A stretch of 9,871 nucleotides of DNA from positions 1 through 9,871 of the forward strand of contig JASEGW010000050.1 in assembly GCA_030017825.1 (NCBI GenBank). The letters are read 5' to 3'. Both the position numbers and the translations under genes were made by a program. Position 1 is the first letter of the stretch, and every line of letters starts with the position of its first letter. The notes under the pieces were generated by a model that did no database searches, had not been told where the DNA came from, and saw nothing but the letters and a program-made list of their open reading frames with translations. This document shows, piece after piece, positions 1 through 6,201 of this stretch. Source of the DNA: a bacterium. Its GTDB lineage: Bacteria > UBA9089 > JAHJRX01.

Positions 1-122
1 GTATTTCTTCGCACTAAGGAAATATGTTGTTACATTGAACATTGCTGAATAGTTACAAATTTCACATATTTTTATCAATTTTTACTTTGCAAGAGTTTTT
101 AACCAATAGCCACTATAAGCCA
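1..122. other. Non-coding window edge downstream of the isocitrate dehydrogenase gene
   Basis: This short AT-rich stretch lies 3' of the minus-strand isocitrate dehydrogenase gene. I see no open reading frame, tRNA-like fold or convincing terminator in it. Read on the minus strand just past the stop codon there are two close copies of TGGCTA/TGGCTT, but they do not form a stem and no T-run follows. Where transcription of the aminotransferase/dehydrogenase unit ends is not visible here. Confidence 0.5.
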
Positions 123-1142
123 TTATATATTTTCATTTTCTATAATTCTTATTAAAGCTTCAGTCATTTGAGAAGTAGTAGCTTGCCCGCCTAAATCATA
201 AGTAACTTGAACACCTTCTTTTATCACTTTTTTTACTGCTTCTATAATCTTTTTAGAAGCTTCGTTTTCTCCTAAATGATCTAACAGCATTGCTCCAGAA
301 AGAATAGTAGCTGTAGGATTTACCTTGTTTTGACCTGCATACTTAGGAGCGCTTCCATGAACTGGCTCAAAAACCGCACAATCATCTCCTATATTAGCTC
401 CCGAGGCTACCCCTAAGCCTCCTACCAGTCCTGCACATAAATCCGAAAGAATATCTCCAAATAAATTAGAGGTTACAATTATATCATATTCTTGAGGTTT
501 TTTTACAAGCTGCATAGCCATATTATCAATAATTCGATCTTCAAATTCTATTTCTGGAAAGGAAGTAGCTACTTCCTTGGCTATTTCTAAAAATAGCCCA
601 CAAGTAGCTTTCAAGATATTTGCTTTATGAACAACAGTAACTTTTCTTCTATTCTTATTCTGGGCATACTTAAAAGCAAATTCTACAATTCTCTTTGTTG
701 CTTTACGAGTAATAATACGAATGCTTTCTGCAGCAGTTCTTTCTTTATCTACAAAATGTTCCACTCCACTATACATTCCCTCAGTGTTTTCTCTAACTAC
801 TACCAAATCAACATTTTCATACTTGGCGTCTTTTAAAGGAAGATAAGCAACTGGTCTAACTCCTGCATATAACTCAAGTTCTTTACGAAGGGCCACATTT
901 ACACTTCGAAAGCCAGAACCTACAGGAGTAGTAATAGGCCCTTTAAGAGCTACTTTATAATTTTTAATTGCTTCCAAGCAACTCTCTGGCAAAGGAGTGC
1001 CATATTTTTTAAGAGCCACTTCTCCTGCCTCTTCTTCATGCCACTTTATTTTAACTCCTGTAGCTTCAATTACCCGCACAGCTGATTCTACCACTTCTGG
1101 CCCTGTGCCATCTCCTTTAATCAATACTGCATTATACATCAT
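123..1142 (-). CDS. icd: Isocitrate dehydrogenase family enzyme (isocitrate/isopropylmalate dehydrogenase superfamily)
   Basis: This is a beta-decarboxylating dehydrogenase, most likely converting isocitrate to 2-oxoglutarate with reduction of NAD(P). Its 339 aa match the short form of the family. Visible landmarks are GDGTGPEV (10-17), the substrate helix RSVNVALRKEL (79-89), RENTEG (117-122), Y124, K173, and metal ligands D206, D230 and D234. S80 and N82 with R86, R96 and R117 correspond to the isocitrate-binding Ser/Asn and arginines of E. coli Icd, which argues against 3-isopropylmalate dehydrogenase. Homoisocitrate dehydrogenase cannot be fully excluded. The cofactor region HGSAPKYAG (262-270) carries Lys-Tyr, as in NADP enzymes, rather than Asp-Ile as in NAD enzymes. 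The gene lies 53 bp downstream of the aminotransferase on the same strand, so the product 2-oxoglutarate would sit next to its user/producer. Two adjacent ATG codons compete as start; the second (1139) is 6 nt from the ribosome binding site and may be the real one. Confidence 0.9.
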   Translation of the reverse strand: MMYNAVLIKGDGTGPEVVESAVRVIEATGVKIKWHEEEAGEVALKKYGTPLPESCLEAIKNYKVALKGPITTPVGSGFRSVNVALRKELELYAGVRPVAYLPLKDAKYENVDLVVVRENTEGMYSGVEHFVDKERTAAESIRIITRKATKRIVEFAFKYAQNKNRRKVTVVHKANILKATCGLFLEIAKEVATSFPEIEFEDRIIDNMAMQLVKKPQEYDIIVTSNLFGDILSDLCAGLVGGLGVASGANIGDDCAVFEPVHGSAPKYAGQNKVNPTATILSGAMLLDHLGENEASKKIIEAVKKVIKEGVQVTYDLGGQATTSQMTEALIRIIENENI

Positions 1143-1145
1143 ATA

Positions 1146-1150
1146 CCTCT
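1146..1150 (-). promoter_or_regulatory. Ribosome binding site deciding between two adjacent ATG starts of the dehydrogenase gene
   Basis: On the minus strand AGAGG lies 3 nt before the first ATG and 6 nt before the second ATG (Met-Met N-terminus). The usual spacing of about 5 to 9 nt favours the second ATG, at 1139, so the native protein may be 338 aa. The effect on function is nil. Confidence 0.55.
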
Positions 1151-1195
1151 TTATTTATTCAATATGTCCTTCCAAATCTGAGTTCAAGGTTTTTC

Positions 1196-2392
1196 TTATA
1201 TCTTAATGAGTTTTCCTAGAGCTTCTTCTATGCGACTTAAGCCATTTATGATATTTTCCATGGAAGTGGCATAAGAAAGTCTAATATTTTGAGAACTTCC
1301 AAAACCTTCTCCTGGAACTACAGCTACCTTGGCTTCTTCTAATAAATATTCTGCTAAAGAATTAGCATTATATATATGGTAATTTTGATACTTAGATCCA
1401 AATAAAGCTAAAACATTAGGAAAAACATAAAAAGCTCCATAAGGAACTACACAATTTATTCCCATAATATTATTTAACCTCTCTACCATGTATTTTCTGC
1501 GCTTATCAAATTCCAAGCGCATGCTTTCTACACATTCTTGGCCACCTTCTAAAGCAGCTATAGCCGCATGTTGGGCAATAGAATTAGGACAAGAAGTAGA
1601 ATGATCTTGAATGTTAGACATAGCTTTAATGATATGGTTACTTGCTGCTGTATATCCAATTCTCCAGCCAGTCATAGAGTATACTTTGGAAAGACCATTA
1701 ATAGTAATAGTAAGGTATTTAATCTCTTTTTCTAAAGAAGCTATGCTTGTAAATTTTTTATCATCATAAATTAGTTTTTCATAAATTTCATCAGAGATAA
1801 TAAAAATATTATTTTCTAAAGCAATTTCCGTTAAATCTAACAATTCTTCTCTTTTATATAAAGCGCCTGTAGGATTAGAAGGAGAATTAATAATTATAGC
1901 TTTGGTTTTTTTGGTAATATTTTTTCTTAACTCTTGCGGAGTAAGTTTAAAACTATTTTCTTCGGAAGTGTAGACAAATATAGGCACAGCATCAGCTAAT
2001 TTTACCATTTCCGGATAACTTACCCAGTAAGGAGCAGGGATAATTACCTCGTCATCTTTATTGCAAATAGATAGAATAGCATTAAAAAGAGAATGCTTTG
2101 CTCCGCAGGAAACTATAATTTCTTCTGGTATATAGTCTAGATTATTATCAATTTTGAGTTTGTGGCAAATAGCTTCCTTGAGTTTAGGTAGTCCGCTAGT
2201 AGGAGTATACTTAGTCTGTCCTTGTTTAATAGCAATAATGGCAGCTTCTTTTATTTCATGGGGAGTGTCAAAGTCAGGCTCTCCAGCCCCAAATCCTATA
2301 ACATCAATTCCTTGCATTCTCATCTGTTTTACTTTTGCTGTAATGGCTAATGTGGGCGAAGAAAACAGTTTTTCAGCTCTTTGAGAAAGCAT
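1196..2392 (-). CDS. aspC: Class I-beta (Thermus-type) aspartate/aromatic aminotransferase, PLP-dependent
   Basis: This is a fold-type I PLP aminotransferase that should transfer the amino group between aspartate (possibly also aromatic or prephenate substrates) and 2-oxoglutarate in the cytoplasm. Its 398 aa are the normal length. Key residues are visible: SPSNPTG (170-176) with N173, D201 and Y204 in SDEIYE binding the cofactor, the Schiff-base K236 in NGLSK, R244 in TGWRIGY, and R371 in IRLSYA, which binds the substrate alpha-carboxylate. The stretch PAPYWVSYPEM (119-129) and the order of motifs match Thermus AspC, the I-beta subgroup, better than E. coli AspC. An AGGAGG ribosome binding site (2400-2405) sits 7 nt before the ATG, supporting this start. 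It is the first gene of a minus-strand pair with the isocitrate dehydrogenase gene. The exact substrate range cannot be read from sequence; other class I aminotransferases of the same subgroup act on prephenate or on alanine. Confidence 0.92.
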   Translation of the reverse strand: MLSQRAEKLFSSPTLAITAKVKQMRMQGIDVIGFGAGEPDFDTPHEIKEAAIIAIKQGQTKYTPTSGLPKLKEAICHKLKIDNNLDYIPEEIIVSCGAKHSLFNAILSICNKDDEVIIPAPYWVSYPEMVKLADAVPIFVYTSEENSFKLTPQELRKNITKKTKAIIINSPSNPTGALYKREELLDLTEIALENNIFIISDEIYEKLIYDDKKFTSIASLEKEIKYLTITINGLSKVYSMTGWRIGYTAASNHIIKAMSNIQDHSTSCPNSIAQHAAIAALEGGQECVESMRLEFDKRRKYMVERLNNIMGINCVVPYGAFYVFPNVLALFGSKYQNYHIYNANSLAEYLLEEAKVAVVPGEGFGSSQNIRLSYATSMENIINGLSRIEEALGKLIKI

Positions 2393-2415
2393 AATTATTC
2401 CTCCTAATAAAAATT

Positions 2416-2435
2416 TTCAAGTTACTTCAAGTTAC
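2416..2435. repeat. Exact tandem repeat, 2 x 10 bp (TTCAAGTTAC)
   Basis: Two perfect head-to-tail copies of TTCAAGTTAC occupy 2416-2425 and 2426-2435. They lie 11 bp upstream of the aminotransferase ribosome binding site, in its likely leader or promoter. The core TCAAGTTA is also the reverse complement of the start of the neighbouring palindromic element (TAACTTGA at 2491-2498). The pair could therefore be a regulator site or a decayed end of a second element. Confidence 0.6.
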
Positions 2436-2442
2436 AATAAAA

Positions 2443-2448
2443 ATTATA
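2443..2448 (-). promoter_or_regulatory. Weak candidate -10 box for the aminotransferase/dehydrogenase unit
   Basis: Read on the minus strand this is a perfect TATAAT, which would start transcription near 2436 and leave a leader of about 44 nt. No acceptable -35 hexamer is seen 16-18 bp upstream. An alternative is the extended -10 TG-T-TATATA at 2482-2490 on the same strand, also without a good -35. In DNA this AT-rich either match may be chance. Confidence 0.22.
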
Positions 2449-2490
2449 ATAAAGCTTTAAGTCATAGTTTTCTGATTTTTGTATATAACA

Positions 2491-2551
2491 TAACTTGAGT
2501 TCGATTTAAACTTAAAATAAAAGAACATATTCTTATGTCGAACTCAGGTTA
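2491..2551. repeat. Palindromic, MITE/REP-like repeat element, copy 1 (complete)
   Basis: A 61-bp unit is bounded by 14-bp inverted ends: TAACTTGAGTTCGA (2491-2504) against the reverse complement of TCGAACTCAGGTTA (2538-2551), with one mismatch that would be a G-U pair in RNA. The 33-bp interior holds a nested 5-bp hairpin (AAGAA 2521-2525, loop CATA, TTCTT 2530-2534). A second copy in the opposite orientation is at the right edge of the window: 2512-2549 matches 9817-9854 reversed at 36 of 38 positions. It lies in the divergent promoter region, between the aminotransferase gene and nfeD. No ORF fits inside, so any movement would need enzymes supplied elsewhere. A two-sided operator or attenuator is an alternative reading, but the dispersed second copy favours a repeat family. 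Confidence 0.75.
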
Positions 2552-2608
2552 ACATATAATTTATTTTAATAAATCTAACATAACAAAAAATTGATGTCAA
2601 GAAAAGAC

Positions 2609-2636
2609 TTGCAATTTACTTAAATTTACTTATAAT
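2609..2636 (+). promoter_or_regulatory. Sigma-70-type promoter for the nfeD-floA genes
   Basis: TTGCAA (2609-2614, four of six matches to TTGACA) is followed by a 16-bp spacer and a perfect TATAAT (2631-2636). Transcription would start near 2643, giving a leader of about 36 nt. This is the best promoter in the window and points at nfeD. The spacer itself is an exact tandem repeat, listed separately. Confidence 0.6.
2613..2632. repeat. Exact tandem repeat, 2 x 10 bp (AATTTACTTA), inside the nfeD promoter
   Basis: Two perfect head-to-tail copies of AATTTACTTA (2613-2622 and 2623-2632) fill the spacer between the proposed -35 and -10 boxes. A 10-bp period places both copies on the same DNA face, so a repressor or activator site is possible. 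A low-complexity accident in AT-rich DNA is the alternative. Confidence 0.55.
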
Positions 2637-2654
2637 TAAGATAATTTATATTTT

Positions 2655-2676
2655 GGAAGGATATCTTATGAGGTAG
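2655..2676 (+). promoter_or_regulatory. Two-codon leader mini-ORF (Met-Arg-stop) with its own ribosome binding site, overlapping the nfeD ribosome binding site
   Basis: GGAAGG (2655-2660) is spaced 7 nt from an ATG at 2668 that reads ATG AGG TAG. The nfeD ribosome binding site GAGGT (2670-2674) lies inside this mini-ORF, and the nfeD ATG follows 2 nt after its stop, in another frame. Ribosomes starting on the mini-ORF would cover the nfeD site, or would deliver ribosomes to it by reinitiation. There is no proof it is translated. Confidence 0.35.
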
Positions 2677-2678
2677 AT

Positions 2679-3977
2679 ATGCGTAAACTTCTTTTGTCTT
2701 CTTTGATCGTATTCCTACTTGTTTTTAATTATCTTAAATTACCCTTACACGCAGACACTAAAAAGAAAATAGTGTATTTGGTTCCCATAAAAGGAGTTAT
2801 AGACTTAGGCCTTTCGCCTTTTATTGAAAGAATTATCAAAGAAGCAGAGCCAATTGCCGAAGCAATAGTTTTTGATATCAGTACTTTTGGAGGACGAGTT
2901 GATGCGGCAATTCAAATTAAAGATGCTATTTTAAATACTCATTTATTGACTATTGCCTATGTTAATAAAAGAGCTATTTCAGCTGGAGCTTTAATTGCTT
3001 TATCTACTAAAAAGATAGTCATGTCCCCTGGTAGTACCATTGGAGCTGTTGAGCCCAAACCAACAGATGAAAAGAGTGTCTCTTTTTTAATGGCAGAAAT
3101 GGTTTCCACAGCTCAACAGACTGGCCGACCTGCAGATTTAGCTGAAGCTATGGTAGACAAAGACATAGAAATAGAAGGCTTAATAAAAAAAGGAAAATTA
3201 TTAACATTATCCTGTCAAGAAGCTTTGAAAAGAAAGTTTGTGGAAGATAAGGCTTCGAATATTAATGAAGTTCTAAGACTATATAAATTAGATAAGGCCA
3301 AGATAATTAAAGTTAGCCTTACTTGGTCAGAAAGAATAGTCCGTTTTTTGACCCATCCTATAGTAAGTTCTTTGCTTCTTTCTTTAGGCTTTATTGCCCT
3401 AATTAGTGAGTTTCACACACCTATGTGGGGTATTGCAGGAACCATGGGAATTATTTGTATGGCTCTATTTTTTGGAAGTCATTTTATTGCGGGGTTAGCT
3501 GACTGGATAAATATCTTGCTTTTTATTGCTGGTTTGACTCTTATTATTGCTGAAGTATTCTTTATTCCTGGTTTCGGTATAGCTGGGGGTTTGGGAGTTA
3601 TTTGTATGGCTTTAAGCCTTATTTTATCTTTCAAAGATTTAGAAAGCGCTACCTTGACTCTTTCTTTAACTTTTATCATTGTTGTTATCTCAACTGCTTT
3701 ACTCTTTAAATACTTGCCCAAAACTTGCTCTTGGCAGAGATTAGTTTTAAGAAGTCAAGAATTAAAAGAAGAAGGATTCTTAAGCTCCAAAGGGTTTGAC
3801 GAATATATAAACAAGGAAGGATACGCACTTACTCCTTTACGCCCTTCTGGTTCTTGCTTAGTAGAAGGTCAAAAATTAGATGTTATTACTGAAGGAGATT
3901 TTCTATCTGCTAATACCAGAATAAAAGTAGTAAGGGTAGAAGGATCGAAGATTGTAGTCAATAAAGCTGTTGGGTAA
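2679..3977 (+). CDS. nfeD: NfeD: membrane-bound ClpP-class serine protease with C-terminal OB-fold domain
   Basis: This is a full-length NfeD (432 aa). The N-terminus is a signal peptide (about 1-25, ending LPLHA). Residues 30-210 form the ClpP-like extracytoplasmic protease domain, with the DISTFGGRVD substrate-cleft motif (66-75). Nucleophile S101 lies in ISAGA, and K132 lies 31 residues later, matching the Ser/Lys dyad of the archaeal homologue PH1510 by local alignment (spacing there is 41, so a loop is shorter here). Five hydrophobic segments follow at about 227-244, 252-273, 275-295, 298-318 and 327-346. The soluble C-terminus (about 366-432) has the NfeD beta-barrel pattern TPLRPSG. 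In its family NfeD is encoded beside flotillins or stomatins and cleaves or scaffolds partners at membrane microdomains; here floA follows after 57 bp. The start is supported by GAGGT 4 nt upstream and by the signal peptide beginning at this Met. Nothing is missing or truncated. Confidence 0.95.
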   Translation: MRKLLLSSLIVFLLVFNYLKLPLHADTKKKIVYLVPIKGVIDLGLSPFIERIIKEAEPIAEAIVFDISTFGGRVDAAIQIKDAILNTHLLTIAYVNKRAISAGALIALSTKKIVMSPGSTIGAVEPKPTDEKSVSFLMAEMVSTAQQTGRPADLAEAMVDKDIEIEGLIKKGKLLTLSCQEALKRKFVEDKASNINEVLRLYKLDKAKIIKVSLTWSERIVRFLTHPIVSSLLLSLGFIALISEFHTPMWGIAGTMGIICMALFFGSHFIAGLADWINILLFIAGLTLIIAEVFFIPGFGIAGGLGVICMALSLILSFKDLESATLTLSLTFIIVVISTALLFKYLPKTCSWQRLVLRSQELKEEGFLSSKGFDEYINKEGYALTPLRPSGSCLVEGQKLDVITEGDFLSANTRIKVVRVEGSKIVVNKAVG

Positions 3978-3994
3978 TTAGTAAATTGCTAATT
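3976..3994. other. Small hairpin in the nfeD-floA spacer
   Basis: AATTAG (3976-3981) and CTAATT (3989-3994) can pair around a 7-nt loop, starting on the nfeD stop codon. The stem is short and mostly A-T, with no U-tract, so it is not a convincing terminator. It might slow decay or partly separate nfeD from floA expression. Chance is equally likely in this base composition. Confidence 0.25.
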
Positions 3995-4034
3995 GACAAC
4001 TGAAAATTAAAAATATTAATAAGGAGGTATTTTT

Positions 4035-5048
4035 ATGGAAGGGGTTCTTTGCACCCAGGGGGGAGGGTTCTTTACACTTTTAATCCCCATTGTTATTGTA
4101 GCTTTTATTATTTTATTCTTTAGGTTTATTCCATTGGGTTTGTGGATTTCAGCTTTAGCTGCGGGAGTTTATATAAGTATAGTAGACTTAGTGGGAATGA
4201 GGTTGCGAGGTGTTCCTCCTTCTGTTATTGTAAAATCTAAAATCATGGCTACAAAAGCTGGATTATCTATTTTAGTAGATAAATTAGAAGCTCATTATTT
4301 AGCCGGAGGAAATGTTTACAATGTAATAAATGCTTTAATTGCCGCTCAAAAAGCAGGTATAGACTTAGTATTTGAAAGAGCAACAGCTATTGATTTAGCA
4401 GGCCGAGACGTTTTAGAAGCTGTAAAAATGAGTGTTAATCCTAAGGTAATAGATTGCCCTATTGAGGGAGCTATTGCTGCTGTAGCTATGGATGGTATCC
4501 AGCTTAAAGCTAAGGCAAGAGTTACGGTAAGAGCAAATATTGACCGTTTAGTAGGAGGCGCTGGAGAAGAAACTATCATTGCTCGAGTAGGGGAAGGTAT
4601 TGTTACTACTATTGGTTCATCAGAAACTCACAAAAAAGTGTTAGAAAAGCCCGAAACTATTTCTAAAACGGTTTTATCCAAAGGGTTAGATGCTGGAACT
4701 GCTTATGAAATTTTGTCTATCGATATTTCGGATGTGGATGTAGGTGATAATATTGGAGCAAAATTACAATCTGACCAAGCAGAAGCTGACAAAAGAATTG
4801 CTCAAGCTAAAGCTGAAAGTCGACGGGCTATGGCTGTAGCAGCGGAGCAAGAAATGAAAGCAAGGGTGCAAGAAATGAAAGCCAAGTTAGTAGAAGCTGA
4901 AGCTCAGGTCCCTATGGCTATGGCCCAAGCTTTACGAGAAGGAAAGTTAGGGGTAATGGATTATTATAATTTAGCTAACATTAAAGCTGATACTACCATG
5001 CGTGATTCTATTGCTAATCCTAATGTGCCTAAAAAAGAAGAAGAGTAA
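4035..5048 (+). CDS. floA: FloA: flotillin-like membrane microdomain scaffold
   Basis: FloA (formerly YqfA, UPF0365) is a scaffold of functional membrane microdomains that gathers signalling and secretion proteins in the inner membrane. The 337-aa length is typical. A single hydrophobic hairpin or span lies at about 12-45, ending in LGLWISALAAGV. The PHB/flotillin core (about 46-245) contains near-invariant family stretches such as LEAHYLAGGNV (84-94), AIDLAGRDVLEAV (118-130) and VGGAGEETIIARVGEGIV (173-190). The tail (about 247-300) is an Ala/Glu-rich coiled coil (QAEADKRIAQAKAE and onward). The start is fixed by an excellent AAGGAGGT site (4021-4028) 6 nt before the ATG, much stronger than those of its neighbours, suggesting high translation. 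The next gene begins immediately after the stop codon, so the two are surely cotranscribed. The N-terminus before the membrane segment, with a Cys at position 6 and a GGG run, is not a lipobox. Confidence 0.97.
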   Translation: MEGVLCTQGGGFFTLLIPIVIVAFIILFFRFIPLGLWISALAAGVYISIVDLVGMRLRGVPPSVIVKSKIMATKAGLSILVDKLEAHYLAGGNVYNVINALIAAQKAGIDLVFERATAIDLAGRDVLEAVKMSVNPKVIDCPIEGAIAAVAMDGIQLKAKARVTVRANIDRLVGGAGEETIIARVGEGIVTTIGSSETHKKVLEKPETISKTVLSKGLDAGTAYEILSIDISDVDVGDNIGAKLQSDQAEADKRIAQAKAESRRAMAVAAEQEMKARVQEMKAKLVEAEAQVPMAMAQALREGKLGVMDYYNLANIKADTTMRDSIANPNVPKKEEE

Positions 5049-6113
5049 ATGGAAAAAGTATTAATACTTCTATTGTGGCTTATGGCACTAGTTTTTTTTG
5101 AACGGTTAGCTGAAAGAAAAAAGGTTAGTAGTCCAGAGAAGGTTGTGAAAAAGGATAAAACTGTAAAGAAAGAAGATATATTTCCTAAGCATCACTTAAA
5201 AGAAACCGGACAAACAGAACCCTTAGAACAAGAAAGAAAGACAATTATTCCAAAAATTTCTCCTAAGGAAAAGTTTTTAGAAAAAGGCTTTAAACTACAT
5301 GATGCTCAAAAAGCTGTTGTATATTCAGAAATTATTCTTCCTCCACGGGCTAAGAGACCTTTCTTATTTAAAATAGTTATTTTAGTTTTAGTTTTAGCTA
5401 ACTTTGGCATTCCTAATCTATGCGCCAGTACAAAGAAGAAAGAAGAACTAAAGCATGGCACTGTAATAAAGAAGATTAAAGCTCCAGGAATTATTCCTGA
5501 AGGAATCGCCTTTGATGGCAAACATTTATGGGTAGTAGCTTTAGATTTAGATGCAGATTTAGTCCCCACTATTTACCAGATGAACCCACAAGACGGAAAG
5601 ATTCTTTCTTTTTTCCCTGCACCAGGAAAGTTTCCCGAAGGACTTTCTTTTGATGGGCACTATTTATGGAATATTGATTTAAATATTGAGAGTAATATTG
5701 TGGGACCTTTAATTTATAAGATAAATTTAGATTTAAAGAATGCTACTGTAGCTTTTCCTGCCCCTGAGCTTCATCCTGGAAGCATTCCTACAGGAATTGC
5801 CTGGAGTGGAAAATATTTGTGGTGTGCTGATGTTAATACTCATAGTATTTTTAAGATAGATTCTCTTTCAGGAAAAATTATTTATAAATTTAAGGCTCCT
5901 GCCAAATACCCTTCAGGAATAGTCTTTAGCAAAAAGTTTCTTTGGATATCTAGTATCCTTACCCAGAGGATTTATAAGATAAATCCTAAAAATGGAAGAG
6001 TTATTTATTCATTTCGCCATCCAGGTACCTATCCTTATGGATTGGCTTTTGAGGATAAATATTTGTGGTCAGGAGATTATTTAAATAACACTCTTTATAA
6101 GATGATTCCATAG
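5049..6113 (+). CDS. Flotillin-operon accessory membrane protein fused to an extracytoplasmic five-unit beta-propeller
   Basis: This 354-aa protein is of unknown function. Residues 4-17 are a hydrophobic anchor followed by basic residues. Residues 20-103 are a charged, Lys/Glu-rich linker ending in a compact motif, AVVYSEIILPPRAKRP (89-104), that resembles the end of the small third protein of some NfeD-FloA operons (from memory, unverified). Residues 105-126 are a second hydrophobic segment, preceded by RAKR, so the following part should face outside. Residues 137-354 are five tandem units starting at G137, G183, G231 (approximate), G275 and G316, each with the pattern PGxxPxG, then FDGKYLW, then IYKINP. 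They read as a five-bladed propeller that closes exactly at the C-terminus. The gene starts directly after the floA stop, with only a weak purine-rich site, implying translational coupling. No in-frame ATG, GTG or TTG exists between about 5150 and the first propeller unit, so the propeller cannot start on its own. A possible signal-peptidase site (LCA-S, 124-127) could release the propeller. Confidence 0.8.
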   Translation: MEKVLILLLWLMALVFFERLAERKKVSSPEKVVKKDKTVKKEDIFPKHHLKETGQTEPLEQERKTIIPKISPKEKFLEKGFKLHDAQKAVVYSEIILPPRAKRPFLFKIVILVLVLANFGIPNLCASTKKKEELKHGTVIKKIKAPGIIPEGIAFDGKHLWVVALDLDADLVPTIYQMNPQDGKILSFFPAPGKFPEGLSFDGHYLWNIDLNIESNIVGPLIYKINLDLKNATVAFPAPELHPGSIPTGIAWSGKYLWCADVNTHSIFKIDSLSGKIIYKFKAPAKYPSGIVFSKKFLWISSILTQRIYKINPKNGRVIYSFRHPGTYPYGLAFEDKYLWSGDYLNNTLYKMIP

Positions 6114-6121
6114 GATATAAA

Positions 6122-6151
6122 GATAGAAAAACAGATGTCATGCATTCTATC
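6122..6151. other. Weak hairpin in the spacer between the propeller gene and the response regulator gene
   Basis: GATAGAA (6122-6128) pairs perfectly with TTCTATC (6145-6151) around a 16-nt loop. The T-rich stretch that follows begins about 15 nt later and is interrupted, so this is not a standard intrinsic terminator. The whole 88-nt spacer (6114-6201) shows no clear promoter, leaving open whether the two-component genes are read through from nfeD-floA or transcribed separately. Confidence 0.3.
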
Positions 6152-6201
6152 CTCTAATCTCTAACCTTTATTATTTGATTTTTGGTTTAATAAAAGAAGA
6201 T

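Noticed and set aside
627..836. Plus-strand ORF of 69 aa
   Set aside because: It lies antisense inside the dehydrogenase gene, has low-complexity composition (many Ser, Phe, Asn) and no ribosome binding site: a shadow frame. The same applies to the ORFs at 997-1206, 2154-2384, 3479-3721, 4346-4579, 5306-5569, 6171-6440 and 7523-7756.
990..1012. TGGCAC...TTGCC on the minus strand, resembling a sigma-54 promoter
   Set aside because: The spacing is one base short of the -24/-12 geometry and it is inside the dehydrogenase coding sequence.
1173..1200. CTGAGTTC in the aminotransferase-dehydrogenase spacer, resembling the palindromic element end
   Set aside because: Only eight bases match and the inner core of the element is absent; it could be a decayed fragment but cannot be supported.
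3993..4021. Perfect TTGACA (3993-3998) suggesting a private floA promoter
   Set aside because: The -10 candidates at 15-17 bp are poor, and transcription would begin within or after the AAGGAGGT ribosome binding site, which would remove it from the message.
5084..5105. TGGCAC near the start of the propeller gene
   Set aside because: No GC-containing -12 element follows at the required distance, and it is within coding sequence.
5340..5420. Separate gene start for the propeller with a signal peptide at the second hydrophobic segment
   Set aside because: No in-frame ATG, GTG or TTG is present there; the ATG near 5419 is out of frame.
6175..6201. N-terminal extension of the response regulator from a TTG start
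   Set aside because: The nine extra codons precede the canonical receiver start MSNILIVDDD, and there is no ribosome binding site before the TTG.
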